From NCBI RefSeq assembly GCF_902506145.1, contig NZ_LR733548.1, positions 1 through 64,000 on the forward strand: 64,000 nucleotides of DNA. Direction: 5' to 3'. This document shows positions 32,809 through 41,542 of the stretch, piece after piece; the stretch's first letter is position 1, and each line of letters starts with the position of its first letter. Both the position numbers and the translations under genes were made by a program. Below the pieces are notes generated by a model, which worked only from the letters and a program-made list of their open reading frames with translations, was not told the DNA's origin and made no database searches. This DNA is from Burkholderia sp. 8Y (GTDB lineage: Bacteria > Pseudomonadota > Gammaproteobacteria > Burkholderiales > Burkholderiaceae).

Positions 32809-33345
32809 ATGGCCCTTTCTCTCGACGACATCCGGCATCTGTTCGATGCTCACGGCTCGATGGCTCATAGCGGCGAAGCGGTCACGCAGTTGCGGCATGC
32901 GGTGCAGACGGCGTCGCTCGCGGAGAATGCGGGCGCGAGCCGCGAGTCTATCGTCGCGGCGCTGCTGCATGACCTCGGCCATTTGCTGAATCTGAAAGGC
33001 GAGACGCCGACGAAACGCGGTATCGACGATCTGCACCAGTACTAGGCGCTTCCCTTTCTGCGACCCGTGTTTTCGGACGCGGTGCTCGAACCGATCCGCC
33101 TGCATGTCGACGCGAAACGCTGCCTGTGCGCGACCGCGTATCATGCGCGGCTCTCGGCGGATTCGGTGCGCAGTCTGCAGTTGCAAGGCGGCGTGTTCGA
33201 CGCGGACAACGCGCGTGCGTTCCTCGCCAAACCGTATGCGCAAGACGCCCTGGCTCTGCGACGCTGGGACGACGATGCCAAGGACGCAAGCCGTGTCACG
33301 CCGCCTCTCGCGCACTATCTGGACATTGCGGCGAACATTGCGTAG
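32809..33345 (+). pseudogene. PhnZ-like HD-domain protein interrupted by an in-frame TAG
   Basis: Two open stretches in one frame, 32809-33042 and 33046-33345, join into a single HD-domain protein of 179 positions. The stop (TAG, 33043-33045) lies in GIDDLHQY-stop-ALPFLRPVF, where relatives are uninterrupted. The first part has ALLHDLGHLL, the HD metal motif. The family resembles the HDIG oxygenases linked to phosphonate degradation (PhnZ-like). A one-base change, for example GAG to TAG, explains it. No frameshift or other decay is visible, so it is recent, a sequence error, or read through. Confidence 0.75.
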
Positions 33346-33452
33346 CGCGGCGGACGGTGCAATGACCGTTCGAGTAAACTGGCGTGCATGCACGCTGACT
33401 ACATCATACTTACGCGGCCCGAGCGTCCGGAAAAGTCCGCGAGCCGGGCATC

Positions 33453-34847
33453 ATGAACGGCGGCAACTTCCGCATCACCGCCGCTGTCGTCGCAAGCGCG
33501 CTCTTTATGCAGAACATGGACGGCACCATCGTCGCGACCGCGATCCCGGCGATGGCGCGCGACCTCAACGTCGATGCCGTCCACTTGAGCAGCGCCATCA
33601 CCGCCTATCTCGTCGCGCTCACGGTCTTCATTCCCGCGAGCGGCTGGGTCGCCGATCGCTTCGGCGCGCGGCGCGTCTTCATGTGGGCCATTGCGACCTT
33701 CACCCTCGCCTCCGTGGCGTGCGCCGCCGCGATGAACCTGCCGCAACTCCTCGCGGCACGCGTCGTTCAGGGACTCGGCGGCGCCATGATGGTGCCCGTC
33801 GGCCGCCTCATCCTGTTTCGCGGCGTCAAGCGCGAAGAACTGCTGCAAGCAACGACATGGCTGACGATGCCTGCGCTCGTCGGCCCGCTGCTCGGTCCGC
33901 CGCTCGGCGGCTTTCTCACCGACGCGCTGTCGTGGCGCAGCATCTTCTGGGTGAACGTGCCGGTCGGCCTCGCGGGACTGCTGCTGACATGGAAACTCTT
34001 GCCGCCCTCGCCGCCCGAAGCGCGCACGCCGCCGGATCTGCGCGGCATGTTGATGTCGGGCGCGTCGCTGAGTCTTTTCATGACCGGCATTGAAAGCGCC
34101 GGGCGCAACGTGCTGCCTGCGGGCGCGCCTTGGGTGTGTGTCATCGTCGGCGCGCTGCTTTTCAGGGCGACGGTCGCGCATTGCCGCAAGACGCCGAATC
34201 CGGCCATCGACTTTTCGCTTCTGTCGATCCCGACATTTCATGCCGCGACGGTCGCCGGCAGTCTGTTTCGCGCGGGCGCCGGCGCGCTGCCGTTTCTCGT
34301 GCCGCTGACGTTGCAGACGGGCTTCGGCTATAGCGCGTCGGCCAGCGGACTCGTCACCTTCGCGAGCGCGCTCGGCTCGTTCTGCATGCGGCCGATGACC
34401 GCCCTCGCGCTGCGGCACTTCTCGGTACGCACCGTGCTGTGCGCGGGCAGCGTCGTGTTCGCCGCCGTGCTCGCGGTCTGCTCGACGATGTCGCAAGCGT
34501 GGCCCGCGAGCGCCATTTTCGTGCTGCTGCTCGTCGGGGGACTCGGCCGCTCGCTCAGTTTCGCGACGATGGGCGCGCTCGCTTTTGCCGACGTTCCCAA
34601 GCCGCGCCTCGCCGCAGCGACTTCGTTCCAAGGCACCGCGCAGCAATTGATGAAGGCGCTGGGCGTGACGGTCGCAGCCGGAACCGTCCAGGCGACGATG
34701 CTCGTCGCCGGTCACTCGCAGACCGAACGCTGGCAACTCGCCTGCGGGTTCATCGCGACGGCGCTGCTCGTGCTCGCCTCCTTGCCGATGTTCGCGCGCC
34801 TGTCCGACGACGCGGGCGAAGGCATCTCGGCGCCGTCGGCCAAGTAA
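33453..34847 (+). CDS. DHA2-family MFS drug exporter
   Basis: 464 residues with about 14 hydrophobic segments. The DHA2 (EmrB/QacA) signatures are present: QNMDGTIVATAIPAMARDL in helix 1, GWVADRFGARRVF in loop 2-3, and LLGPPLGGFLTDALSWRSIFW near helix 5. Exports drugs or metabolites by proton antiport in the inner membrane; substrate unknown. No membrane-fusion partner is adjacent. Likely monocistronic. Confidence 0.87.
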   Translation: MNGGNFRITAAVVASALFMQNMDGTIVATAIPAMARDLNVDAVHLSSAITAYLVALTVFIPASGWVADRFGARRVFMWAIATFTLASVACAAAMNLPQLLAARVVQGLGGAMMVPVGRLILFRGVKREELLQATTWLTMPALVGPLLGPPLGGFLTDALSWRSIFWVNVPVGLAGLLLTWKLLPPSPPEARTPPDLRGMLMSGASLSLFMTGIESAGRNVLPAGAPWVCVIVGALLFRATVAHCRKTPNPAIDFSLLSIPTFHAATVAGSLFRAGAGALPFLVPLTLQTGFGYSASASGLVTFASALGSFCMRPMTALALRHFSVRTVLCAGSVVFAAVLAVCSTMSQAWPASAIFVLLLVGGLGRSLSFATMGALAFADVPKPRLAAATSFQGTAQQLMKALGVTVAAGTVQATMLVAGHSQTERWQLACGFIATALLVLASLPMFARLSDDAGEGISAPSAK

Positions 34848-34919
34848 ATCCTTCCGGCTCGCGAAACAATACTTCGTATTTAAGACAAGTACCTGATCGC
34901 AAAGGACTTTTTATAGCGA

Positions 34920-34925
34920 TATAAT
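34920..34925 (+). promoter_or_regulatory. TATAAT -10 box upstream of the transglycosylase gene
   Basis: TATAAT 26 bp before the ATG at 34952, in an AT-rich stretch (34871-34926). No good -35 match is found at 16-18 bp spacing (TCGCAA at best). It is probably a sigma-70-type promoter, perhaps of low strength. Confidence 0.5.
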
Positions 34926-34951
34926 GCGGCACCGCTTACCTTGCTAGTCCG

Positions 34952-35518
34952 ATGCGCCGCACATTCTTACTCCTCGCCCTTGTTCTGACCTGCGTGAACA
35001 CCGCCTTCGCTCAGGAAAACACGCTCGCCGCCAGCGACGCGAACCCGCAAGCAGTCGTGCAGCAGGACTCCCGCCTCGACGCCGCGCGTCACAAGATCTC
35101 CGAAGTCATCACGCGCAAGTTCGGCGTCGCTCGCGAGAAAGCGCAAACGATAGCGGACGCAGTCATGGCTTCGGCATCGAAATATTCGCTGCCGCCGGCG
35201 CTGCTGCTCGCCATCATTTCGATTGAATCGCGTTTCAAGGAAACCGCCATCGGCGCGAACAATGCCACCGGGCTCATGCAAGTGGTGCCGTCCGCGCACA
35301 GGAAACTCGTGCGCAATGTCGACCTGATGGAGCCGGAAACGAACATCGAAATCGGCTCGTCTATTCTGCATGGTTATCTGAAATCCGCGCAAGGCGATGT
35401 CGATGCCGCGCTCAAGAACTACGGCGGTTCGCGTGCCTATGCGGAGAAGGTGAGTCTCAGGGCCAAGACTTTCGAACCTGTGGCAGCGGTCTATTCGGCG
35501 TCCGCGCCTGGTCAGTAA
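34952..35518 (+). CDS. lytic transglycosylase (SLT domain)
   Basis: 188 residues. Signal peptide 1-22 (LLLALVLTCVNTAFA), so periplasmic. The SLT fold is clear at about 70-170: IISIESRFKETAIGANNATG includes the catalytic Glu, followed by GLMQVVPSAHRKL and the GSSILHGYLKSAQGDVDAAL helix, then NYGGS. It would cut peptidoglycan, giving 1,6-anhydro-muropeptides. It stands alone, not in a secretion-system cluster, so a general cell-wall role is likely. Confidence 0.88.
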   Translation: MRRTFLLLALVLTCVNTAFAQENTLAASDANPQAVVQQDSRLDAARHKISEVITRKFGVAREKAQTIADAVMASASKYSLPPALLLAIISIESRFKETAIGANNATGLMQVVPSAHRKLVRNVDLMEPETNIEIGSSILHGYLKSAQGDVDAALKNYGGSRAYAEKVSLRAKTFEPVAAVYSASAPGQ

Positions 35519-35602
35519 TAGCGTTTTCTAATTTTTATGCGCGCCGCCGCGTGGCGGATGCCGCAAACCTCGCGGCGATAAAACCCGCTTGCGCGCTCAC
35601 AT

Positions 35603-35616
35603 GCGGCTTTAGCCGC
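35603..35616. terminator. weak bidirectional hairpin between convergent genes
   Basis: GCGGCTTTAGCCGC is a short perfect hairpin in the spacer between the transglycosylase and the Gly-rich gene. It is followed by TTTC on the plus strand only. May be a weak terminator. Confidence 0.35.
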
Positions 35617-35637
35617 TTTCATCGCGTTCAACTGCGC

Positions 35638-36036
35638 TTACTGCGAGTTGTTGCCGTGCGACATGCCGCCAGGGCTCGTGCTGCCGGTGCTGCCCGGACC
35701 GCTGCGTTGCATCGTGCCTTGGCCCATGCCGTTGTTTGCTCCGTTGTTGCCCATGCCGCTGTTCACGCCGGTGCCCGTGGTGCCATCGGTCGATCCGCCC
35801 ATGCCCGTGCCGCCCATTCCGACGCCGCCGCCCTTGCCCGACGCGCTCGAACCCGCACCCGCCGATCCATTACCGCCCGCGCCCATGCCGCCTGCGGCGC
35901 CCGCGCCCGCGCCGCCACCGCCGCCTGCGCCGCCGCCACCCGCACCGCCGCCACCACCGCCTGCCTGCGCATAAACGCCGCCTGACAAGCCCAACACCAG
36001 CGCCGAAACTACCAGCTTCGTCCTGATCGCTTTCAT
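35638..36036 (-). CDS. secreted glycine-rich low-complexity protein
   Basis: 132 residues from the ATG at 36036. Signal peptide 1-23 (LVVSALVLGLSGGVYA). The mature protein is almost only Gly, Ala, Ser, Asn, Met and Thr, with poly-Gly runs and GMG/GNN motifs. No cysteine and hardly any charge. It could be a surface or matrix component, but composition alone does not tell function; it may also be an expanded repeat. Confidence 0.6.
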   Translation of the reverse strand: MKAIRTKLVVSALVLGLSGGVYAQAGGGGGGAGGGGAGGGGGAGAGAAGGMGAGGNGSAGAGSSASGKGGGVGMGGTGMGGSTDGTTGTGVNSGMGNNGANNGMGQGTMQRSGPGSTGSTSPGGMSHGNNSQ

Positions 36037-36142
36037 TGCAAGTCTCCAAGAGTTAGCGTGCCGGTCGATGCAGCAAAGCCGCTGCACCAGCCGTATCTCT
36101 CAAGCGCAAGCAACGTGCCGCATCGGCTTGGCGCGCGGCGGC

Positions 36143-36475
36143 TCAATAGCCATAGCCAGCGGGCGCGCACGGGACATAGGCGCGCCGATAGCCGTCGTAG
36201 CAATAACCGGCCGGCGGCGCAGGTTGTGCATAGGCCGGTTGTGCATAGGCGGGCTGCGCGTAGACCGGCTGCGCATAAGCCGGTTGAGCGTTGACGACCG
36301 ACGTCACCAATGCGCCCAGCACCGCGCCGCCGATCAATGCGCCGACGATTGCGCCGCCATCGCCGCCCCCATGGCCACCGCCATGACCATATCCGCCGCC
36401 GTGGCCGTGGGCGGATGCCTCACCCGCCACCGACAAGCTACCAATCATCAACAAGACGAGAGCTGCGCGTTTCAT
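36143..36475 (-). CDS. secreted glycine-zipper / AQPxY-repeat protein
   Basis: 110 residues from the ATG at 36475. Signal peptide 1-22. A His/Gly-rich stretch (HGHGGGYGHGGGHGGGDGG) is followed by a hydrophobic glycine-zipper-like helix GGAVLGALVTSVV, then four copies of a pentapeptide of the type AQPxY and a C-terminal CYDGYRRAYVPC with a possible disulfide. The His-rich part could bind Ni, Zn or Cu. Family resembles small outer-membrane-associated proteins of Burkholderiales; function unknown. Confidence 0.62.
   Translation of the reverse strand: MKRAALVLLMIGSLSVAGEASAHGHGGGYGHGGGHGGGDGGAIVGALIGGAVLGALVTSVVNAQPAYAQPVYAQPAYAQPAYAQPAPPAGYCYDGYRRAYVPCAPAGYGY
36222..36281. repeat. 15-bp tandem repeat, four copies
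   Basis: Units GGTTGTGCATAGGCC, GGTTGTGCATAGGCG, GGCTGCGCGTAGACC and GGCTGCGCATAAGCC follow one another; they encode the AQPxY pentapeptide on the minus strand. A partial fifth copy follows. In-frame length variation would be expected among strains. Confidence 0.8.
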
Positions 36476-36833
36476 GACTTCTTCTCCGTTCCCGATTGCC
36501 GGGTGTATCACCGCATCTTAGGCAGACGCATTGGAAATAAGTGCAGCCGTTGGTAACGGCACATTTCGACGATTACAAATCGACGATACGGATGCCTAAA
36601 TAACCCACGTAACAAGTCAGGCGCTATTCGCGCGCCAGTAACAAAGCGCCTCTTGACTTCCTTCGACGGCTCGGCCACTCGCGCGCAAGATGGCAACCCC
36701 GTTTCATTTGCTCGCACAGGTTACGGTTTGTCACGAGTACGCGGTCAACGGCGCGGCGCGTCCCGGCGTTTTCATCGACACATGCCGATCATGGCGTGTC
36801 CACGGAAACGCAGGATCACAGGAGTCGAACATC
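36476..36833. other. 358-bp spacer with no gene seen
   Basis: Divergent spacer between the repeat protein and the Lys/Ala-rich protein. It probably contains both promoters, but no clear -35/-10 pair or RNA is visible. Locally it is a little less GC-rich at 36520-36660. Confidence 0.4.
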
Positions 36834-37307
36834 ATGAAGAAAATCGTCGCCGCTCTCGCATCCACGCTGATCGTCAGTACTGTCTTGGCGCAAACGGCCG
36901 CATCCGATGCCGCCAAGGCGCAAGTCAAAGCCAATCACGAGAAGGCAGAGGCTCAGGCCACAGCCAACCGGAAAAAGACCGACGCTCAACAGGATGCCGC
37001 CAAGGCGCAGGCATCCGCCAACAAGGACAAGGCATCCGCGCAGGACGATGCCAACAAGGAAGCCGCGAAGGTAGCGCAGGCGACCACGCCGGAGCAAGCC
37101 TCCGACGCCCGCGGTGATGCCGCCAAGGCACAGGCGAAAGCCGACAAGAAGCAGCACGCTGCACAGTCCAAGGCCGACAAGAAGAAACAGGACGCAGCGC
37201 AAGATGCCAAGGTGGCGCAAGCCAAAGCCGACAAAGAAAAAGTCGAGGCACAAAGCGACGCGAACAAGGCGGCTGCCGATGCGAAGGTCGACGCGGCGAA
37301 GAAGTAA
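36834..37307 (+). CDS. exported Lys/Ala-rich coiled-coil protein
   Basis: 157 residues; AGGAG 8 nt before the ATG. Signal peptide 1-19 (IVAALASTLIVSTVLA). The mature part is mostly Ala, Lys, Asp and Gln in irregular heptads (AAKAQASANKDKASAQDDAN), predicted almost entirely helical and coiled-coil. It resembles periplasmic low-complexity proteins of Burkholderia; no catalytic motif. A strong terminator follows 69 bp after the stop. Confidence 0.68.
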   Translation: MKKIVAALASTLIVSTVLAQTAASDAAKAQVKANHEKAEAQATANRKKTDAQQDAAKAQASANKDKASAQDDANKEAAKVAQATTPEQASDARGDAAKAQAKADKKQHAAQSKADKKKQDAAQDAKVAQAKADKEKVEAQSDANKAAADAKVDAAKK

Positions 37308-37376
37308 GGGAGGCCGGCGTCATCGCATCGCGCATGGGGCGCGTCGGCAGAATTGCTCCATGCGTTGTGACATCTG

Positions 37377-37399
37377 GCGAGCCTGCGGGCTCGCTTTTT
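37377..37399 (+). terminator. rho-independent terminator after the Lys/Ala-rich gene
   Basis: GCGAGCC (37377-37383), loop TGCG, GGCTCGC (37388-37394), then TTTTT at 37395-37399. A classic strong hairpin plus U-tract. Confidence 0.9.
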
Positions 37400-37747
37400 C
37401 ATGGGCGTTTTCATGAAGACGATTCCATAAAGACTTGCTACATCTTTGCCGATGTCGAGGACTACCCATCTGTGATCGTCGCGCCGGATCTCTCAAGGAA
37501 TGCAACCGTCTGCACGCGATTGATCGCAGGCGTTCCCTGATGCGGGCGGCGTCCGAACGCGATGGCGCGGAATCGGGAGTGAGTTCGACCACTGAGCACC
37601 ATGTCCGCTGTGAGTAAGCCGACGGTGTTCACCTTTGCTTTACGCGTTAGCCGTTCCAATGCGTATTCGCGTTGACGATGGCGCGCTATCGTGGCGGCAC
37701 TGGCTGGTGAACGACAGTCACTGGTTGCCTGGCATAGGACCACGAAG
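37400..37747. other. 348-bp spacer upstream of the EAL gene
   Basis: No credible gene. It should hold the EAL gene promoter, but none was clearly identified. No RNA structure noticed. Confidence 0.4.
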
Positions 37748-38650
37748 ATGATGCATCGAACTCTTCCATTGCGCATGAACGGGCGGACATCTCAGCTCGC
37801 CTCTTTCCCGCCGCGCTCGCTGGGGACATCGAACGCGAGCGGCGGCGTGCAGCTCTTACCGGAGGAGCGCCGCCTGCGCATCGAAGCGTTGCTGCCTCAT
37901 GCGCTGGCCGCTGGCGAATTGAGGCTCGCCTATCAACCAGTACTGGACTGTGTCTCTCGCGAAACGGTAGGCGCCGAGGCGCTACTGCGGTGGACCAATA
38001 AGGAACTGGGCGACGTCGCGCCGGCAGAATTCATACCGCTTGCCGAAAAGACCGGCTTGCTCAAGGACATCGGTGACTGGGTCTTGCGGCGGGCCTGCGT
38101 TCAGGCTGCTCGCTGGCGCCGGACCATTGCGCCGCGCCTCGTCGTCTCGGTGAACGTTTCGCCGGTTCAATTCGACGAAAGCCTCGTGCGGCACATCATG
38201 ACGTGCCTCGAGCGCACCGGACTCGAAGCCTCGGCGTTGCAACTGGAAATCACCGAAACCATGTTGATGCCCGATAGTGCGTCCGTCGCAGAGACGGCAA
38301 CGGCACTTTCCGATCTTGGCGTGAAGCTGGCCATCGACGACTTCGGGACGGGCTATGCGTCGTTGTCATACTTGAAGCGACTCCCTTTGCATAATCTAAA
38401 GATCGACCGCCTGTTCGTCGCGGATCTGCCGGGCAGTCATGATTCGATTGCGATCACACGTGCACTCGTCGAAATGGCGCATGCGCTCAACATGACCGTG
38501 ACCGCCGAAGGCGTCGAGACCGCCGAACAGGCTACGGCCCTATGGGCGCTCGGCTGCGACACGCTGCAGGGATATCTGTTCGGCCGCGCGACAAGCCCGA
38601 CGGAATTCACTCGTGCATTAACGCAAAAGCGCGCAGACCTCGCGCAATAA
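37748..38650 (+). CDS. EAL-domain cyclic-di-GMP phosphodiesterase
   Basis: 300 residues from the ATG at 37748 (AGGA upstream); a second ATG follows at once. One EAL domain fills about residues 45-290, with no sensory domain. The active-site set is present: GAEALLRW (the EAL motif), VNVSPVQF, LEITETML, DDFGTGYASLSYLKRLP, KIDRLFV and EGVET. So it is likely active in degrading c-di-GMP in the cytoplasm. Short N-terminal tail, no membrane helix. Monocistronic. Confidence 0.87.
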   Translation: MMHRTLPLRMNGRTSQLASFPPRSLGTSNASGGVQLLPEERRLRIEALLPHALAAGELRLAYQPVLDCVSRETVGAEALLRWTNKELGDVAPAEFIPLAEKTGLLKDIGDWVLRRACVQAARWRRTIAPRLVVSVNVSPVQFDESLVRHIMTCLERTGLEASALQLEITETMLMPDSASVAETATALSDLGVKLAIDDFGTGYASLSYLKRLPLHNLKIDRLFVADLPGSHDSIAITRALVEMAHALNMTVTAEGVETAEQATALWALGCDTLQGYLFGRATSPTEFTRALTQKRADLAQ

Positions 38651-38730
38651 CCCGCGCGTTGCCGGGTTCGCCGCCAGAATAAGCATGCCAAGACAGTGCC
38701 AGCGCAGATGGCACACATCGGGAGGAAACC

Positions 38731-39003
38731 ATGTTTGATGCAGAGTTCGTCGCGACGCTCTTGAATCGTTGTGCTAATGAACCAAGCGACGAAGAATTTC
38801 AGTCTTATCTCGGCCTGCTGCGGGAAGGCAATCTACAGTTCAAGCATGAACTCGGCTACGTCGGAACCCGCGGCATTCCCGATACGAACGCCTGCCATAC
38901 CGAGTCGCTTATTTTTGGCGACGGCTCGCGGGCATTCCGCGTCGCCAAGCCGAATAGCGAGACCGGCTGGACTCGATGGACTGCGCTGCAACCGCTTCGG
39001 TGA
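38731..39003 (+). CDS. hypothetical small protein
   Basis: 90 residues; GGGAGGAAACC gives a strong ribosome site. No signal peptide. Contains FVATLLNRCANEPSDEEFQS and LGYVGTRGIPDTNACHTE. Function unknown. Ends 6 bp from the convergent LysR gene. Confidence 0.55.
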   Translation: MFDAEFVATLLNRCANEPSDEEFQSYLGLLREGNLQFKHELGYVGTRGIPDTNACHTESLIFGDGSRAFRVAKPNSETGWTRWTALQPLR

Positions 39004-39009
39004 AGCGCG

Positions 39010-39960
39010 CTAGATCAGCACATCGACGGAGTTCATCGCCTTCCGTATCTCCGGCGTGCTCTTCCACGCCGGATCGCGGATGGTGTCGATGAGGCAATTG
39101 ACAAAGCACTCGACCGCCGCGCTGCGCGGCTGTCCCGGCCGCGTGATCACGCCGACGATCGAGTCATCGAGTTGCTCGCGCAGAGGAATCGCGCAGAGCG
39201 ATTCGTGCGGCGGGCAGCGTTCGACGAGCGGCCACGGAAAGATGCTGACCATATCCGTTCTTTGCAGCAACGAGACGGCAACCGTCAGCGAATGCAGGAA
39301 ATGGACACTGCGTGGCGCGGGCAAACCGTGCTTCTCGAACATCGTGTACGGCGCGAGCCCTTCGGTCTCCGGATCGAGTGCGACGAGCCAGTCCACATCG
39401 AGTAAATCGGCAAGCGCCCGGCTTTCCGCGCGAGGATGACCTTGCCGTGCGACGACCGCGAGCGTCGTGAGAAAGAGCGGCTTGAATGCGAATTCCGACG
39501 CAGTGTCGCCGGGCGTCTGACGCCCGATGTGGATGTCGAGACTACCGTCGCGCAGGCGAGGATTCGCGATCGCGAGCAATCCTTCGAAAAACTCCAACTG
39601 CACATCCGGCATGATCTGCCGAAACCGCAGCACGGCTTCGGGCAGCAACGTCATCGCCACCCACGCCGTCACCGCGATCGAAAGCCGCCCGCGCGCTTCG
39701 CCGCGCATCGTGTCGACAGCCTGATGCGCGCGCGCGATCTGACCAACGATCAGGCGCGCGTGTTCGAGCAGCGTCCGCCCGTCCGATGTGAGCGTGACAC
39801 CCGACGGCGTCCGCGCGACGAGTTGAAGCCTGAGATTGCCCTCGATCTGTTGCAGGCTCTGCGTGATGGCCGCCGGCGACGCATGGAGCAAGCGCGCGGC
39901 GCCACGCACGCTGCCTGTATCGGCGACAGCGACAAGCGCGCGAAGCTGGTGGATCTTCAT
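39010..39960 (-). CDS. LysR-family regulator of the ABC locus
   Basis: 316 residues from the ATG at 39960. N-terminal winged helix-turn-helix (LRALVAVADTGSVRGAARLL, SPAAITQSLQQIE, then VARTPSGVTLT) and a periplasmic-binding-protein-like effector domain. It follows the two permease genes on the same strand and is likely the last gene of that unit. Its effector is unknown. Identification as LysR is firm. Confidence 0.87.
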   Translation of the reverse strand: MKIHQLRALVAVADTGSVRGAARLLHASPAAITQSLQQIEGNLRLQLVARTPSGVTLTSDGRTLLEHARLIVGQIARAHQAVDTMRGEARGRLSIAVTAWVAMTLLPEAVLRFRQIMPDVQLEFFEGLLAIANPRLRDGSLDIHIGRQTPGDTASEFAFKPLFLTTLAVVARQGHPRAESRALADLLDVDWLVALDPETEGLAPYTMFEKHGLPAPRSVHFLHSLTVAVSLLQRTDMVSIFPWPLVERCPPHESLCAIPLREQLDDSIVGVITRPGQPRSAAVECFVNCLIDTIRDPAWKSTPEIRKAMNSVDVLI

Positions 39961-40086
39961 GTCTTTCCAAAGTCCGGCATTGCGCCGTGACGGTTTGCTT
40001 AAGCGTCCACGGCGAATCGCCGGATAGCGCCTTTGAACACAGGACGCTCGGGAAGGCGTCCCGGCCTCGGTCAATACCGCAATCGA

Positions 40087-40764
40087 TCACCGCGCAAGCC
40101 TTGCCTGAAGCAGGCGAGTCATTGCGATCAATGTCGTGCTGACAAGCCAATACGTCGCGCCCGCGAAGAGCAGCATCGGAATGAGCGTGCCGTCGCGTTC
40201 GCCGATGGCTGTCGTGCGCCGGAAGAAATCGCCGAGCGCGATCACATACACGAGCGACGTGTCCTGAAAGATCACGATGCATTGCGTCAGCGCAACGGGC
40301 GTCATCGCGCGAAACGCCTGTGGCAGGATCACATGGCGCATGGATTGTGCGGGCGTCATGCCGAGCGCCTGGGCGGCGTACATCTGGCCGCGCGGCAAAC
40401 TGGCGATCCCGGCACGGATGATCTCGCAGAAGAAGGCGCCCTCGAGCAGCGAGTAGGCGACCATCGCCGAGATCAGCCGCACGTCCACGCCCGGCGGCAG
40501 AGCGAATAGCGCCTTCAGGAACTGAGGCACGATCAGGAAGAACCACAGCAGCAGCATCACGAGCGGTATCGAGCGCAGGAGCGCGACATAGACGTGCGCG
40601 CCTGTCTTCAACAGCCGGATCGGCGACAGACTCAGCACCGCCAGCACGGTGCCCCACGCAAGGCCGCACAGAATGGCCACCACGGTGATTTGCAGCGTGA
40701 CGCCCATGCCTTCGAGCAGAACCGATCTGGCGGCGTGTACGGCCTGCCAATCCATGTCGAACAT
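40087..40764 (-). CDS. amino-acid ABC transporter permease (GltK type)
   Basis: 225 residues, with about five membrane helices. The HAAAP-family permease box is clear: EIIRAGIASLPRGQMYAAQA, followed by GMTPAQSMRHVILPQAF, the site that contacts the ATPase. Would import acidic or polar amino acids with the adjacent permease and binding protein. 126 bp after its stop is the LysR start. No ATPase gene lies in the locus. Confidence 0.88.
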   Translation of the reverse strand: MFDMDWQAVHAARSVLLEGMGVTLQITVVAILCGLAWGTVLAVLSLSPIRLLKTGAHVYVALLRSIPLVMLLLWFFLIVPQFLKALFALPPGVDVRLISAMVAYSLLEGAFFCEIIRAGIASLPRGQMYAAQALGMTPAQSMRHVILPQAFRAMTPVALTQCIVIFQDTSLVYVIALGDFFRRTTAIGERDGTLIPMLLFAGATYWLVSTTLIAMTRLLQARLAR

Positions 40765-40768
40765 ACGG

Positions 40769-41506
40769 TTAATTCTCCACGCATCCAGGCACGCTCTTGC
40801 GCCGACGCAGCCGGCCCATGCCGCACAAGATCACGACGTTCAGCGCCATGTACGCGAGCGTCACGCAGATGAACGACTCATACGGCTGTGCGGTGTAATC
40901 GACGAGTTGCCGCGCCTGTCCCGACAATTCGAGCAGACCGATTGTCGATGCCACCGCCGAGTTCTTCGAGATGATCAGCAACTCCGACGTCAGTGGCCCG
41001 GCGATCGTGCGTAACGTCATGGGCAGCAGAACATGCCGATACGCCTGCGCACGCGTGAGTCCCAGCGCGAGCGCGGCGTGAAGCTGTCCGCGCGGGCGCG
41101 CCATCAATCCCGCACGCACCTGCTCGCAGATGCGGGAACCGGTGTAGACGCCGAGCGTGAGCACCGATGCACTCAGGAACTGCACATTCGGCGACAGTGC
41201 CTTGAGCCAGTCGCCGAGCGGGGCCGGCAGCCACTCCGGCAGCGCAAAGAACCAGATGAAAAACTGCACGATCAGCGGCACGCCGCGAAAGACCGACACG
41301 TAGATCGCGGCGGCCGCTCGTGCAGCGCGATTGGGCCACGTGCGCATGATTCCGAAGGCCACGCCGATTGCCATCGCCAGCAAGAACGCGAGCACCGTCA
41401 GCACGACCGTGTTGAGCAGGCCCGAGATCAGCCAGTCCAGATAGATGTGCGGTTCGCCCGTCGCAACGGGCTTGAACAGCACGCGCCAATTCCACGAGTA
41501 ATCCAT
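40769..41506 (-). CDS. amino-acid ABC transporter permease (GltJ type)
   Basis: 245 residues. Partner of the following permease, 4 bp apart. Contains VFRGVPLIVQFFIWFFALP and ICEQVRAGLMARPRGQLHAA, the permease signature. Several membrane helices. Substrate likely glutamate/aspartate or related; unproven. Confidence 0.88.
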   Translation of the reverse strand: MDYSWNWRVLFKPVATGEPHIYLDWLISGLLNTVVLTVLAFLLAMAIGVAFGIMRTWPNRAARAAAAIYVSVFRGVPLIVQFFIWFFALPEWLPAPLGDWLKALSPNVQFLSASVLTLGVYTGSRICEQVRAGLMARPRGQLHAALALGLTRAQAYRHVLLPMTLRTIAGPLTSELLIISKNSAVASTIGLLELSGQARQLVDYTAQPYESFICVTLAYMALNVVILCGMGRLRRRKSVPGCVEN

Positions 41507-41542
41507 TGTTCCGTTTGCGCTTGCGCGACGCTCGTGCGCGGC

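Noticed and set aside
33399..34736. 445-codon open frame on the minus strand
   Set aside because: Antisense to the DHA2 transporter, which has clear family motifs.
35551..35985. plus-strand frames of Ala/Pro-rich sequence
   Set aside because: Mirror of the Gly-rich gene on the minus strand, which has a signal peptide and ribosome site.
36222..36281. 15-bp repeats as a CRISPR array
   Set aside because: Units are contiguous, with no spacers, and encode a pentapeptide repeat in frame.
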